Below, in pieces: positions 20,740 through 31,946 of a stretch of DNA of 64,000 nt. Every line of letters starts with the position of its first letter. The first letter of the stretch is position 1. Under the pieces are notes generated by a model. That model was not told the origin of the DNA and ran no database searches. It saw nothing but the letters and a program-made list of their open reading frames with translations. The stretch comes from Trichoplusia ni (Eukaryota; Arthropoda; Insecta; Lepidoptera; Noctuidae): the NCBI RefSeq assembly GCF_003590095.1, contig NC_039490.1:9441834-9505833 (forward strand). Direction: 5' to 3'. The position numbers were made by a program, and so were the translations under genes.

Positions 20740-21227
20740 TATAAACGAAAGTTTTTATTTAAATATGTCTGTTCCTATTTCACACAAAAACCACTGAACG
20801 GATTTACACGAATCTTGATACACACAATTATAATCATAATTAACGATTTTATGTACCTGTGGGATCATTTTCAATAGGGATGATGACTGGGTATAAAAAG
20901 AAAAGAACTCATTAGTCCCTCAGTTAGATAATTGAAAAGTATGAGACACGTATTTTTTCCTTTTTCAGAAAAACTAGAATTGACAAAGATTAACTGCTTT
21001 AAAGTTTAGGAGAGGGGGCTTGTGACGTAACGATAGAGTAAAATTTATACTCAATCGTGACGTCACGCGTAAGTTTCATTCACTGTAATTTGGTCAATTT
21101 GTATTTGCGGGACAAATTAAAAAATACGTATCCATTATTATACAAAAAACTACAAGACGGACACTGCATAAAAAAATTGTCATCATCCCTATTGAAAGCT
21201 TGCGAAGCCACTAGCAAAAACTAGTGT
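20740..21227 (+). repeat. Helitron-like family C copy split by a MITE
   Basis: Left part 20740-20876 carries the ccactgaacggatttacacg wording. Right part 21190-21227 carries ttgaaagcttgcgaagcc and the actagt end. They are separated by the 313-bp MITE at 20877-21189. Confidence 0.6.
20877..21189. mobile_element. Tc1/mariner-type MITE, TA-flanked
   Basis: Ends GGGATGATGAC (20877) and GTCATCATCCC (21179-21189) are inverted repeats. A TA dinucleotide lies on each side (20875-20876 and 21190-21191), and removing one TA plus the insert restores a continuous family-C repeat. This supports a TA target duplication of the mariner kind. No transposase is encoded. Confidence 0.75.
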
Positions 21228-21949
21228 TAACAATAAGTTACCAAGCGGATGCTGCAAATCGTAACCTACTAATAATCTAAGTTCATCTGGGATACAGTAC
21301 TGTTACTTCACTCCTAACCTTTGTACATGAAACAAGATACATAATTCAAAAACGTATAAAATTTTACGACAGTTTCAGTATACAATAGGCAATAGTACTG
21401 GTAAGTGTTACAGCCTCTTAAAGATGACTGTTGTAGGAAAGAGACAAAGGTATACGCAGAATATCTCGCTGTCTCGTTTCTACAATTTTATGGTTTTTCT
21501 TTAGCGGCGGTTGAAGTTTCTCGAGTTGAAAATTTTATAGTTTATTTGTCATTGTTTTGACTTCCGTTTTCTATTCGTTTCGGGGTCGATGCGTATGCGC
21601 AGATTTTATAACCGGGATGTATAATATAATGCTAAACTAAAAGCACTTTAAGAATTTCTGTTTTTAGTATAGGTAACGTAAGATTTTTTAAAAGACTAAT
21701 ATTTTTTTTATCTCAAAAACCTTTGATCGTGTAGCTAATGTGACGTGGTTGAAACTTCTGATAAATACGCGTAAGTTAATCTAATTTAAAAAAATAACTG
21801 TTAGATATAATTTAAGTTCCTATTGTGATACATTATATTTGGTTAATTATTAAGTGATGAGGGATCTTTTTCAGTTTTCTGTAGTGGTATCTTTAGCAAT
21901 CATTATACAAATTAAGTTTCATCCAATCATTTCATTTTATCAAGCCCAC
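21228..21949. other. Intergenic, nothing recognised
   Basis: No frame or repeat recognised. Confidence 0.5.
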
Positions 21950-22140
21950 TGTTTCCCAGTGCTGGGCAAAGTACCCTCTCAAATATTTCAACGATTCTCT
22001 TACCTATGCCACTTGGAGCCCACGCACTATGCGTTTAGATGGTCTCGCCAACGCTTCCTACCACTCATCCCAATACCATTTCCCCATCACCACAGCATAC
22101 CATCCAAAACTCAGTCAGACCCTCATCAATATTCATAGTA
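21950..22140. repeat. RTE-type LINE 3' end relic
   Basis: Contains ccagtgctgggcaaagtacc, a form of the 'cactgctgggcataggcct' sequence that in minus orientation is the QQW-stop end of RTE-type ORF2 (compare 31131-31373). Strongly decayed. Confidence 0.4.
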
Positions 22141-22327
22141 AACAAATTAAACCGACAGTTTAACTAACGGTTAGCCACTTAACCAACACGTTGCGTCAGA
22201 ATTAACCGTATTTGATTGTAGAGTACATCGGGAAGTTAAAACAAGTTTACCGTTTTGTTAAACCGGTTAATACATTAATATTGAAGCAAAAAGTTATTGC
22301 TAAGCCTTACATGTGGACATCAATCAT

Positions 22328-22446
22328 AGGCTGACCTGTTGGTCTAGTGGTTTGTGGGCCGGACTGCTGTGTATGCGGTCGTGGGTTCGATCCCCAGGGT
22401 AAATGTTTGTGTGATGTGTACGATTATTTGTTTTGAGTTTGGGTGT
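22328..22446 (+). repeat. tRNA-derived SINE family F, 5' part, copy 1
   Basis: A-box-like tggtctagtgg, B box gggttcgatcccc, then tgtttgtgtgatgtgtacga. The 3' part of the same SINE resumes at 22956 after two Helitron-like inserts. Confidence 0.65.
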
Positions 22447-22453
22447 AATTTAT

Positions 22454-22713
22454 CCTAGCTGTTGCCCGTGACTTCGTCCCCGTGGGTAGAAGATGTAAGT
22501 TATGATTTATACCTGCCCTGTTTTTTTCACATTTTCTATTGTATCTTCGCTCCTATTAGTCGCAGTGTGATGGTTTATAGCCTAAAGCCTTCCTCGATGA
22601 ATGGTCTATTCAACACAAAAAGAATTTTTCAATTTGGACCAGTAGTTTCTGAGATTAGCGCGTTCAAACAAACAAACAAACAAACTCTTCAGCTTTATAT
22701 ATTAGTATAGATA
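22454..22713 (-). repeat. Helitron-like family A, copy 3
   Basis: Full-length reverse copy sitting inside the SINE F body. Confidence 0.7.
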
Positions 22714-22732
22714 TAGATAGATTCTACTAATA

Positions 22733-22922
22733 TTATAAACGCAAAAGTTTGTGTGTATGCATGTTGTTCCTCTTTCACGCAAAAACCACTGAACAGATTT
22801 AGACGAATCTTGGTACACAGATAGTTTATAACCAGGATTTACACATAGAATATTTAATCCCGTTTTTATGTCCCCGTGGGCTAATTTCAATTAATAAGTG
22901 GCGGGTACGGACAACAGCTAGT
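22733..22922 (+). repeat. Helitron-like family C, fullest copy
   Basis: Begins ctactaatattataaacgca and ends ggacaacagctagt. Contains the tctttcacgcaaaaaccact core. Serves here as the reference copy of family C. Confidence 0.65.
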
Positions 22923-22955
22923 CTGTAATACTGTTGAATTAAGACCTATTTTAGC

Positions 22956-23027
22956 ATGTTTATCAATTGTCTAGTACTAACAATACAAGCTTTGCTTAAT
23001 TTGACACTAGATGGCGTTGTGTGAAAG
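22956..23027 (+). repeat. tRNA-derived SINE family F, 3' part, copy 1
   Basis: atgtttatcaattgtctagt ... actagatggcgttg, matching 33288-33358 with a few changes. Confidence 0.6.
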
Positions 23028-23600
23028 TTGTGAAATCTGAATACTCTTGTTTCCAATGCAAGATTTACTTTGACAAAGTGACAGGCGCTTAGTATTTTTT
23101 ACTGCATTTCTTAGTCAACTTATAAGGTAATATCTTGCTATTACTCCGATTGCTCTGAAACCGGTCTGTTGGTCAATGAACCATGTATTGGTTAACTATT
23201 TAATTATCTTTTTAATAGCCCTTCCGGGTTTGAAGAATTTTGTTTTTATATCGGCTTAGTTAATGTTACATGGTATAATACTATTTCGGGACTCAGGAAA
23301 TTTTGTATCTACTTGTATCGCAGGAGTTTTGATATATTGATAGTATGCATTAAATAAACACTTTTAAAGAAAACTTAAGGTAGGTAATTTATATTCGTGA
23401 AACTGACAGATGGTAAACGGCGTTCAATATTTGGGAATTTGTCTGAGGTACTAGACATATTATAATCTAGACTTAGCCAAATACCCTATTTGATACCAAA
23501 ACACATCGTCGCGATTAAGACTCGCACTTGAAAGGCTTTTTTATAGGGGTTTCTTAGGTCTACGCGAATGTTGGCCATTGAAATGATTTTTCAAATGCTT
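23028..23600. other. Upstream region of the CUB-like gene
   Basis: No repeat recognised. It should hold the distal promoter of the gene starting at 23642; no defined site can be named. Confidence 0.5.
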
Positions 23601-23602
23601 TT

Positions 23603-23635
23603 TATATATAAACGCAATAGTTTTGTTACAGTTGA
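23603..23635 (+). promoter_or_regulatory. Candidate TATA/initiator promoter of CUB-like gene
   Basis: A TATATATAA box at 23603-23611 is followed about 25 bp later by ttacagttg, near the arthropod initiator consensus TCAGTT. This would give a 5' UTR of only about 10-14 nt before the ATG at 23642. Alternative: tttgttacag is a splice acceptor and the true start lies upstream. Confidence 0.4.
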
Positions 23636-23641
23636 CAAGAG

Positions 23642-26600
23642 ATGGCGCTACAAAGGGTACTCCGACTGGTGCTGCTGTGCATAGCAGCACAATACAGCAG
23701 CGGGTCCGTTGTGGACGGAGTTAACTATAGGAGTAAGATATACTGGTATTAATAGATGCGAAAGTATGTGAGTGTGTTTGTTACCACTTCACGCTTAAAC
23801 TGCTGGAACGATTATGATGAAACTTGATATAAAAGTGCTAGCTTGGATTAACGCATTGGTTTTTTTTCGATGTTAAAGATAGGTCGTATTTTGCAGTTAT
23901 AATTGATATCCAGGTTAAGTCGCTTGCAAAAGCTAGTCTAGCTAATATAAATGCTAGTACTTACAAGTATTTTAAGGCACCGAAGTCAAAGGATTCTACA
24001 GTAAATATAACTTTTTCATTCATCCGAGAGTCAATAAAACATAACTAATCAATTCATCTTCGCGCACAAGACTGACTCCCAAGTGTCCTCTGTTTTACAA
24101 GCATTGCTTTCATACATCATTATCGACTGCCAAAGATGTATGAATAAATAACGGCCTGGACCCACAATTTAACGTGCCTTCCGAAAAGCGGAGGAACTCG
24201 TTATGTTAAAGTAGTAGTTTATTAACTTGCAAGCGATCCACTTATGCAGTTATAGATTAGCCAACAGTGTGTACAAAATAGATTTTTATTGTCTTTCCCT
24301 TTACAGCGGCCAGACAGTCTCCAGCTGGCATCTTCACAGTGGGCAACGGTGAGCAGTGCCTCGGTAACGACAGGTCCACAAGTGGGGTCTGTTTGTCCAG
24401 GAACCAGTGCAACACTCAGGGTGGCAAGGCTATTGGCTTCTGTGGAGTGTTCGCGACTTGCTGTTCTTGTGAGTATCTGGTTATAAGATATTTTTCAGAA
24501 AAGCTTTTTGATTCCCTCTGTAAATAGTGGTCAGTTACCCTTCACATTATGAGGAACAGCTTTTTTCAACTAAGGACAATTATAGCCCATAGTTTTTTTG
24601 TTAAAAATGTAAAAAATACTGAACCGTTCAACGGAACCCTATTTACAGATAATGGCCTTAAGGCATTGGGAGCAAAATTAATTTAACAGGAATTTAGATC
24701 TCTTGCAAACATTAGATAGATGCACCTTATAATGTCCGCTCTTGCGCCTCCTTGCACCTAAAAATACAACTTACGACTTCCACTTAAAAATCCTCATCTA
24801 CACTTAATTCTAATTAGATCTTATCTCTTTTCGTTCAACTTTTAATAATCTCTTTCTTCCAGTGAACGCCTGCGACGTCCGCACCAACACCAAGGTCGCT
24901 GTCTTCATCAACCCCCCCCTCAACCGGGAGTCTTCCGGACTGGAGTGCTCCTACAACGTGGAGATTAACAACAACAATGTCTGCCAGATGAGGATCGACT
25001 TCGAGACCTTCAACTTGGCTCCCCCCACTACTGTGAGTTGACAAAAATTGTCATAAAATCAAAAAAAGGTTTTATTTGAAACGAGCTGTTGTCCACCCGC
25101 TAAAAATCGAAACTGAACCCACGGGAACATAAAATCCGAGGAAATACTATTCTATGTATTAATCCAGGTTATAAACTATCTGAGTTTCGTCTAACTCTGT
25201 TCAGTGGTATTTGCGTGAAAGAGGAATTAAAATCCATACTTACACATAAAAACTTTCGCGTTTAGAGTGTCAGTAGAATAGGCCGGGATGGGTGACTTTC
25301 TATGTCATAACGAGTTCCTCCGACTCTACACTGACCACTGGCAACCAGTCTAACTGCGGGGTATCGTGTTGCCAAGGTAACTGGGTTGAGGAGATTAGAT
25401 AAGCAGTCACTCCTTGTAAAACACCTGTATATAACTTCATCCCATTGGACTGAAAGCTGACCCCTACATAGTTGGAATAAAGCTAGGATGGTGATGATTT
25501 ATGTAGCTGTGTATTTCAATATTTAGTCAAGAAATTTGTGTAAGTAGGAGAATTTTAGGCCACAATTTTTCTCGGTTCAAGATTCCCCACCCTCCATATT
25601 CATAATCTTCGTTCCATCCAGGTGGACCCTGTGGAGAATGTGACGCAGCGCCCCGGATACATCTGCAGGAACGACATCTTCCAGGTCACGAACCTTCAAG
25701 CTAACTCCGACTTCCTCCCCCCCCTCTGCGGAGACAACAATGGCCAGCATAGTAAGTGTTTCATGTTTGGAGAAAATGTATTAGTATTTTCTTTTCAGCA
25801 ACTACATATCAAAATGAAATTTAAAAAGTTATTTATGCAAATTAGTCTCGAGATAGATATATAATATGTACCTTTTGTTAGAATCCAAACAACACAGGGA
25901 CATGACATTGGATGCTCTACGCATAATGGGCTGATTTTTGGCCTATCACTAATTTCCAGCTACCAACATTGGCTATACTAATTTAAATCGGCTTTAAAAA
26001 AATACTACACATTATTAACTGATGTTTAAAGAAGACCTTTACCCGTTTTTCCTCTTATATATCATCTTGCACCATCAGATTTTCACTAATTTCCTTTGAC
26101 ATAACTACAACATCACCTCCCATTCATCAAAACACCTTGTTATTAATATAACCTTCATCTGTTCCTAGTGTACGTCCGTGTCAACGCCTCCACCAACAGC
26201 CGAGCTATCCGCATCAACTTCAAGATTGCCGATCGCAACTCTCAGCCAAACCTGCCACAAGCCACCTGGAAGATCAAGGTCACACAGCTCGAGTGCTACA
26301 ATACTTTGGGGTGAGTAGAGAAGGTTGGGACTAGGGTGAGGGTTGGCATAGGTTAACGAGATATCACAGAAAATAAAATAGCTATATTAGATATCATAAT
26401 TATGTAGCATAATTATTTATTTAAATATTTCTCTTATTTACCAGTAAATACCGCGACGGTTTCTTGGAGGCGATCACATCATCTCTGCCTTCAACACCAT
26501 TCGCCTCAACAGCTGACAGAGACGAGTACCTCATTGGTAAGTATTCTCACGCAAGGTTACATTATTGCTGTCCTTTACTAATATACTGTGTGAGAAAAGG

Positions 26601-28434
26601 ACAACAAAAAAGAACCAATGTACACCCAATGGATGTTAATTTTTTGTAAAGAATCGTAAAATTTTAAACGTTATCTTCAACGAACATTCTCTAAATGAAA
26701 GTTAATCTGTGGGCCATACAAGGTAAACAAATATACAAAGGAAGGTATGTACGAAGATGTTTCAAACCGTCTTTAGTTGGATGCTCGCAACCCTTCGTTA
26801 CTGACACCACCATCTGACATTAAAGATATGATGGAAAAATTTAAACTACCAGTCATTGACATCCATAGCAAATGGAAGAATTTAAACGATCGTTCAGTGA
26901 CCTCGATCACTTAAATCGTTATAAAAGCAACAGTTGTATTGAACTTGGACTTTGTCGCCTACTTCCATTACCTTCTTCATCCAATTACCAAAAAACACAT
27001 AATATCTACTTCTCAAGACTAAAATCCTATTTCTAGCACCACCCGGCTGTCTCCAATACTACCCTGATAGGACAGGTGCCTTCGAGTCGTTCAACTACAA
27101 CCGCGGAGCCGGACCTTACATCGCCAACCTCATGTACGCCACCTGCTTCAAGAGGACCTCAGATGTTTGTGGTGTTAAGTGAGTGAAATGATTTTATTTG
27201 ATTATATTTTAAATGTTGCTTCTGTGGGTGATTTTGAACCACTTTGTACAAGATGTCGTTGACTGTTCTAAAGTATGGGGAGTCTTCTTAAAATTGAAAT
27301 TGGTATGGAGACCAATTTTTTTGGGCTTTAGATTTCCGTACCTGAAAAGTTAAATCGGAAACCTATTACTAAGACTAGTCTGTCAATCTGTCCCTGTATC
27401 ACTGATACGTAAAATGTATATATCTCATAGACTGTAATAGGACGACAGTCGGAATTTTCGCTAATTTAGTGAATTTCTGATGCTGTTGTAACAAAATAAA
27501 AGAATAACATCGGGGCTAATCAATTCATGGCACGGTGACAACTTGATGGGTGCCCATTTTTTTTTGCTAATTTTATTTCCTTAGCTTTTTTGTACGAAAC
27601 CCTCACAAACACAAGTCAGTTGCCTGACACCAGCTTGTGCCAGCAATTACAGATTTTTTATATAAATAATTAATTCCACAGGTTAACAGCAGCAAGTTTC
27701 GAACTTGCCTACCGTTCTGAAGAGAACCTTTACGTGGACACTGACTGTATAGTCAACCCCGTGACTCAGGGCTCATCCCAGTCTGAGGACTATCTGTTCA
27801 TCCCAGAGGCGGAGACCGCTGACGGTCTGAGAGGGTCCAAATACTGCGGGACCAGTGCAGCCAACCAAATTATTGCTTGTAAGTATTATTTTTAAGAGAT
27901 TGAGATTGATCTTAAAGGGGAGAGATATGGAAAAGTAAAAATCAAAACCAGTTTCAAATGAGCCAAATAGCAAATCAAAAGAAAAGTGAGTTTAATAAGC
28001 GATAAATGTTTAGCAAACATTTTAAAACAGGTGTATATGTGTGTAACAATTTAAGACTCTCATGATAAGGAATTAAATCCTTGTATCGCCTGGGGATATC
28101 ACGAACAATTAAGTCATGCCCAAAGACACCCAGACTCAGGACAAATATTGACGCAAAGTCTTGCACTACGCTTAGATGAAACCCGCGATACTTGGTTTTG
28201 GCATGGAAACTTATCCTACTCGGCTATCCAAACCGTCAAACATGTTTGAAAGTCAAACAAATAAGTGAATCACACCTAAAAGTTTCGTTCCTAACATTTG
28301 TTTAATTTTCAGCAACTCCCCCCGGACCCTTGGCTGTATTCTTCAGGAGTGACAACCTGGTGACAGATGATGTGCCAGAATCAGGATACAGGTTCAACTA
28401 TAACGTCTTAAACAATTGTTTTATCAAGCAGTAA
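23642..28434 (+). CDS. Secreted cysteine-rich CUB-like protein, 415 aa, nine exons
   Basis: Exons: 23642-23732, 24307-24468, 24863-25032, 25622-25751, 26169-26310, 26445-26536, 27037-27178, 27682-27878, 28313-28434. Every junction is GT-AG and all phases agree (exon ends at phases 1,1,0,1,2,1,2,1), giving 1248 nt including TAA. The protein starts with a hydrophobic signal peptide (about residues 1-21), then a six-Cys block (C48, C59, C65, C76, C82, C83) and a CUB-like region, C88 to about C227, with ICRNDIF and LCGDNNGQH. A second conserved half follows (about 263-415) with GCLQYY, KYCGT, VFFRSD and GYRFNYNVL. This matches by memory an insect family of secreted CUB-domain proteins of unknown role. 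No membrane anchor is seen, so secretion to haemolymph, gut or cuticle is inferred. Synonymous positions are C-rich, unlike the AT-rich introns. Confidence 0.88.
23742..23936 (+). repeat. Helitron-like repeat in intron 1 of CUB-like gene
   Basis: From ctggtattaatagatgcgaa to gcaaaagctagtctagc, the same general plan as 3187-3318 and family C. It begins about 10 bp after the exon 1 donor. Confidence 0.5.
25083..25279 (-). repeat. Helitron-like family C in intron 3
   Basis: Reverse copy: gagctgttgtccacccgc at the left, aactttcgcgttta at the right. Lies inside intron 3 of the CUB-like gene. Confidence 0.55.
25307..25500 (-). repeat. Dispersed repeat family G in intron 3
   Basis: Contains ggggtatcgtgttgccaagg, aactgggttgaggag and agcagtcactccttgtaaaa, the reverse of the repeat at 16709-16930. 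Confidence 0.55.
28051..28237 (-). repeat. tRNA-derived SINE family E in intron 8
   Basis: gacacccagactcaggacaa and actcggctatcc identify it. The B box is damaged, so the copy is old. Confidence 0.6.
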
Positions 28435-28965
28435 CACTGTTCTTCAAACAAATATGAAAAGAAAGTAAAAGTCAAAATCGAAATGGTTTTGTGTGAAACG
28501 AAAATGATTTTGGCCGAAATGAAATTTAAGGATTGACTTTTTTTTGGAATGTAATGTATTATTTGTATTTTAAGGAGAAAGTGTTACATAATATTATTAG
28601 TTTTAGGTTAGAATGTATTTTTTTTGAGTTTATTTTTTTGTTTTCAAAATATATTTAACAAACATCTTCTGGTTGTTATAATTGAACAACTTGTGAGGTC
28701 TTTGTCAAAACATACTTATCGCTGTGTTATAACAGATTTAGTTTCGAAACTGGTCGCTAGAGGCGCTAATGTCAGTCGCCATTTTGAAAAATGTTTGACA
28801 CTTTAATAGTTATTATTGTGGGGGTCTTGCTTCCACAAGTATATCAGCTATTTGTATGTTGCCATTTTTTTATTGTTTAATTGTGTGAGAAATGCATTTA
28901 TTAGGTTGTAAACGAGGGCATTTATTTGCATTTATTAGAAAATAAATATTTTAATGTAATTTGTT
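28435..28965 (+). other. 3' UTR of CUB-like gene
   Basis: AT-rich sequence with no repeat, running to an AATAAA at 28941-28946. The cleavage position about 15-20 nt later is an estimate. Confidence 0.55.
28941..28946 (+). terminator. Candidate polyadenylation signal of CUB-like gene
   Basis: AATAAA, followed by a T-rich downstream stretch (gttttttttt) at about 28962. It is the first canonical hexamer that I see after the stop. Confidence 0.5.
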
Positions 28966-29040
28966 TTTTTTTTATCTTTAACTAACTAACCTAACTTTGA
29001 AACAAACCTTTTGACTGGGTTTGTTTCTAGAAGTATAATC

Positions 29041-29215
29041 TATATATATAAAAGAAAGTCGTGTTAGTTACACCACTTATAACTCAAGAACGGCAGAACA
29101 GATTTGGCTGAAAATTGGTAGGGAGGTAGCTTAGAGCCAGGAGACGGACATAGGATACTATACTACTATTTTTATCCCGTTCGACAGCGTTCCCGTGTGA
29201 CTTGACATGAAACGT
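29041..29215 (+). repeat. Helitron-like family I, 5' fragment
   Basis: Starts tctatatatataaaagaaag, then gtcgtgttagttacaccact and cttataactcaagaacggc. A second copy starts at 29318. Confidence 0.6.
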
Positions 29216-29317
29216 CAGTCACTATAAAACGTGGTATAACAAAACGCAAATGACAGCTATGTAATGACGTATGGATGACAATTTGATATTTGTAAGAAAT
29301 CAATATTAAAACTACTT

Positions 29318-30105
29318 CTATCTATATATATATATAAGAAAGTCGTGTTTGTTACAACACTTATAACTCGAGAACGGCTGGACCGATTGCCATGGTTTTT
29401 GATTTGTTGGATTTGTTTCCGTCCCGAAAACAGAATACATCTTAAAAACAATGAAAACTCGATATGTGTAATGAATACTTTCATTTCAATAAATGCTGAT
29501 TTGTTTATTACATGTAAAACTTTTGTTGTCCATAGGGTGATACCAGGAGATCAGATAGTAGTATTTCATGAGGGTTGTAGCTGGGGAGCACGAGGGCGGT
29601 ACCAGGAGAGCACGTAGCCGTAGTTGATTAGGGTGATACCAGGAGATCAGATAGTAGTATTTCATGACCTTAGAGTAGGTAGCAGTCATGAAGGGATTAC
29701 CAGTAGAGCATTGAGGGTTATAGCTGGGTAGCAGGTACGCGTGAGAGTAGGCTGGGACCTTAGAGTAGGTAGCAGTCATGAGGGGATTACCAGTAGAGCA
29801 GGTAGCAGTAATACATGAAGGTGGTACCATTAAATCGGGGAATGGTAGTCAAAATCAAAAATAAACTAGATATCTATTGGCAGCACCCATGAGTTTGGCT
29901 CTAAGTTGCAGTAGATGTATATGAAGGTGGTTGCGATCTTGCTGAAGGGACGCGATTAGCATAAAAAACTAATTCAATCGGCAATATTAGTAAATCATGT
30001 GTTTCTTATTTACAACCTATATACAACTTAAAATGATTACTTAAAAACAATCAGCAATATTATCATCGACTCTAAGGCGGTACGAAGTCCGCCGGGAAAG
30101 CTAGT
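29318..30105 (+). repeat. Helitron-like family I, full copy enclosing a minisatellite
   Basis: Begins tctatatatatatataagaa, repeats the gtcgtgtttgttacaacact start, and ends gtccgccgggaaagctagt. Between the ends lies the tandem block 29536-29800. Confidence 0.6.
29536..29800. repeat. Higher-order minisatellite
   Basis: A 37-bp unit (gggtgataccaggagatcag...) occurs at 29536-29572 and 29630-29666, and a 43-bp unit (ccttagagtaggtagcagtc...) at 29668-29710 and 29758-29800. Shorter partial units with ggtaccaggagagcacg and agtagagca lie between. The minus strand is open for 114 codons only because the unit lacks stops there. Confidence 0.75.
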
Positions 30106-30123
30106 TTTACATAAAAGTAATTT

Positions 30124-30306
30124 GACTGCACGGATAGCCAACACGCCGAAACCATTATGCACGACGTGTCACGCATTCGATTCCCGCGCATCACAAACGT
30201 TAGTGTGATTCAAGAATGCTTTTTTTCATTTTCATTCATTATTTTAAATTTTCATTTATTTTAAAGCTAATTGCTTGTAATGATTTTGGGTGTCTTTGTG
30301 CGCTAT
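30124..30306 (+). repeat. tRNA-derived SINE family E, plus-strand copy
   Basis: actgcacggatagcc head, B-box-like cattcgattcccgcg, and tgggtgtctttgtgcg tail. Confidence 0.6.
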
Positions 30307-31130
30307 TTTGGTTTTAAAGATAACAGAGATGAACCATGATAGCTAGACAATTGAAATATAAAGTTAATTAACAATTGGTATGCCCAAAAATTTGATGGCT
30401 ATTTTTTTTTCATTAGTTAATTGTTTTTCCTGTGCCTTCTTGTACAGAACCCTCAGTGTCGTCAATCCTCACTCTCACTTGACAGACTTTTTTACTAAGA
30501 CAAAACAAATTAAAAATGTCTCCCATTTTACACTACATAAATTGTTTTCCTGTACCATGTTACTTAAATACAGTTAGTAATTCGTTTGAATACACTACTA
30601 GCGACATCTTTTCGAATGCAAAGTACCTACTACGACCAAAGCAGGGACAGCGGTTTACGTCTGCTAAGCTTTAAAAAGTTCAACAGTAAAAACATAGATG
30701 TCTCTGCCACGAGCTTTAGTTATATAAGTTTGTGACAATAAAGATAGATGGCGCTTTTAGCACTTTTTATATTACGTAAAATATTTCAATAGTTCTTATG
30801 AACTTTAAAGCGTATTATTTTATACCTTTTACAGATTTACAGATTTTTACAGATTTTTGAATGTCAACGAAGACTTTATACACTACAAAAACTTTTCATA
30901 AAATCACTTTTGTCTAATGATCGAAAGTACGACTACTGAGAGAGAGGTCCCATCTACAAATTCCAGCACGAAATAAAAATGGTTATTGCTTTTTTCGATA
31001 CAGTAATACTTTTAGATCGAAGCTGTTGTTTTGACTATCATAAGTAATCTTTGACAGTTGTCATTCATTACCAGACAACCAGTCTAAGACACTATGCGAC
31101 ACTGGAAGCATTTGTTTTACAATATTATCA
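30307..31130. other. Intergenic, nothing recognised
   Basis: Only short frames. A triple 'acagatttttac' repetition is at about 30832-30856. Confidence 0.5.
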
Positions 31131-31373
31131 TCATCCACAGCCTTTATTCTCCCACTGCTGGGCATAGGCCTCCCCTTTCTCGAGCCAATGTCTACGGCTC
31201 TGTACCAGCCTCATCCAGACTCGAACCGAGACCTTTATTATGTCATCTCTCCATCTTGCTCCCGGACGACCGACGCTTCTTTTGCCTTGTCTTCGCCACC
31301 ATTCTGTCACCAGTGTGTACAATCTGTCTGCGTAGCTGATTGCTAAAACCTTAAAAAAACAGTCTACCTTCAT
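31131..31373 (-). pseudogene. C-terminal relic of RTE-type LINE ORF2
   Basis: The minus-strand frame contains GKRSVGRPGARWRDDI and GEAYAQQW, the hallmark end of RTE-type ORF2 proteins (GRP..RW.DD...GEAYVQQW). Only about 80 residues remain; the reverse transcriptase and endonuclease parts are gone. Confidence 0.75.
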
Positions 31374-31666
31374 AAAGTAAAATAAGTTTAGTCAGTGTCA
31401 CACATACCTACACAGATAAGAAATGGGAAATTTATCTGTCACAAGGCTGTACCTGTTCTTTACAGCCTATTTCATAAACCTTTACGTCTAATTATGTGCT
31501 AAAAAAAACCCTAGGGCATCACTATCCAATTGCTTAGCAAAGATCTCACCGTAGACTTAAAATTTTCGATATACATAATTATTACAGAAACATATAGGTA
31601 TACCCTGAATACAACCTCCTTCCTTCTCCCTTGTTAGTTATCCTCCAATCTATACTAATATCTATA

Positions 31667-31946
31667 TCTATACTAATATATAAAGCTGAAGAATTTGTTT
31701 GTTTGTTTGAAAACGCTAATCTCAGGAACAACTGGTTCAAATTGAAACATTCTTTCTGTCTTGAATAGACCATTCATCTAGGAAGGTTTAAGGCTATATA
31801 CCATCACGCTGCAACTAATAGGAGCAAAGATACAATAGAAAATGTGGCTTAAACAGGGATAATTATTCATCTTCGAGGGCTACCGTTCAAAAATTCCTAA
31901 CTTATATCTCCTAACCAAGCGGACGAAATCGCGGGCAACAGCTAAT
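31667..31946 (+). repeat. Helitron-like family A, copy 4
   Basis: TCTATACTAATATATAAAG at the start and gcgggcaacagcta at the end. Confidence 0.7.

Noticed and set aside
22328..22410. Functional tRNA gene
   Set aside because: A and B boxes are present, but the cloverleaf arms do not pair and the sequence continues into a SINE body.
24339..24527. 62-codon frame as a separate small gene
   Set aside because: It is exon 2 of the CUB-like gene read through into the intron.
26464..26649. 61-codon frame as a separate small gene
   Set aside because: It is exon 6 of the CUB-like gene read into the following intron.
29486..29830. 114-codon minus-strand frame with repeated YYYLISWYHP
   Set aside because: Translation of the minisatellite; no start context, promoter or known relative.
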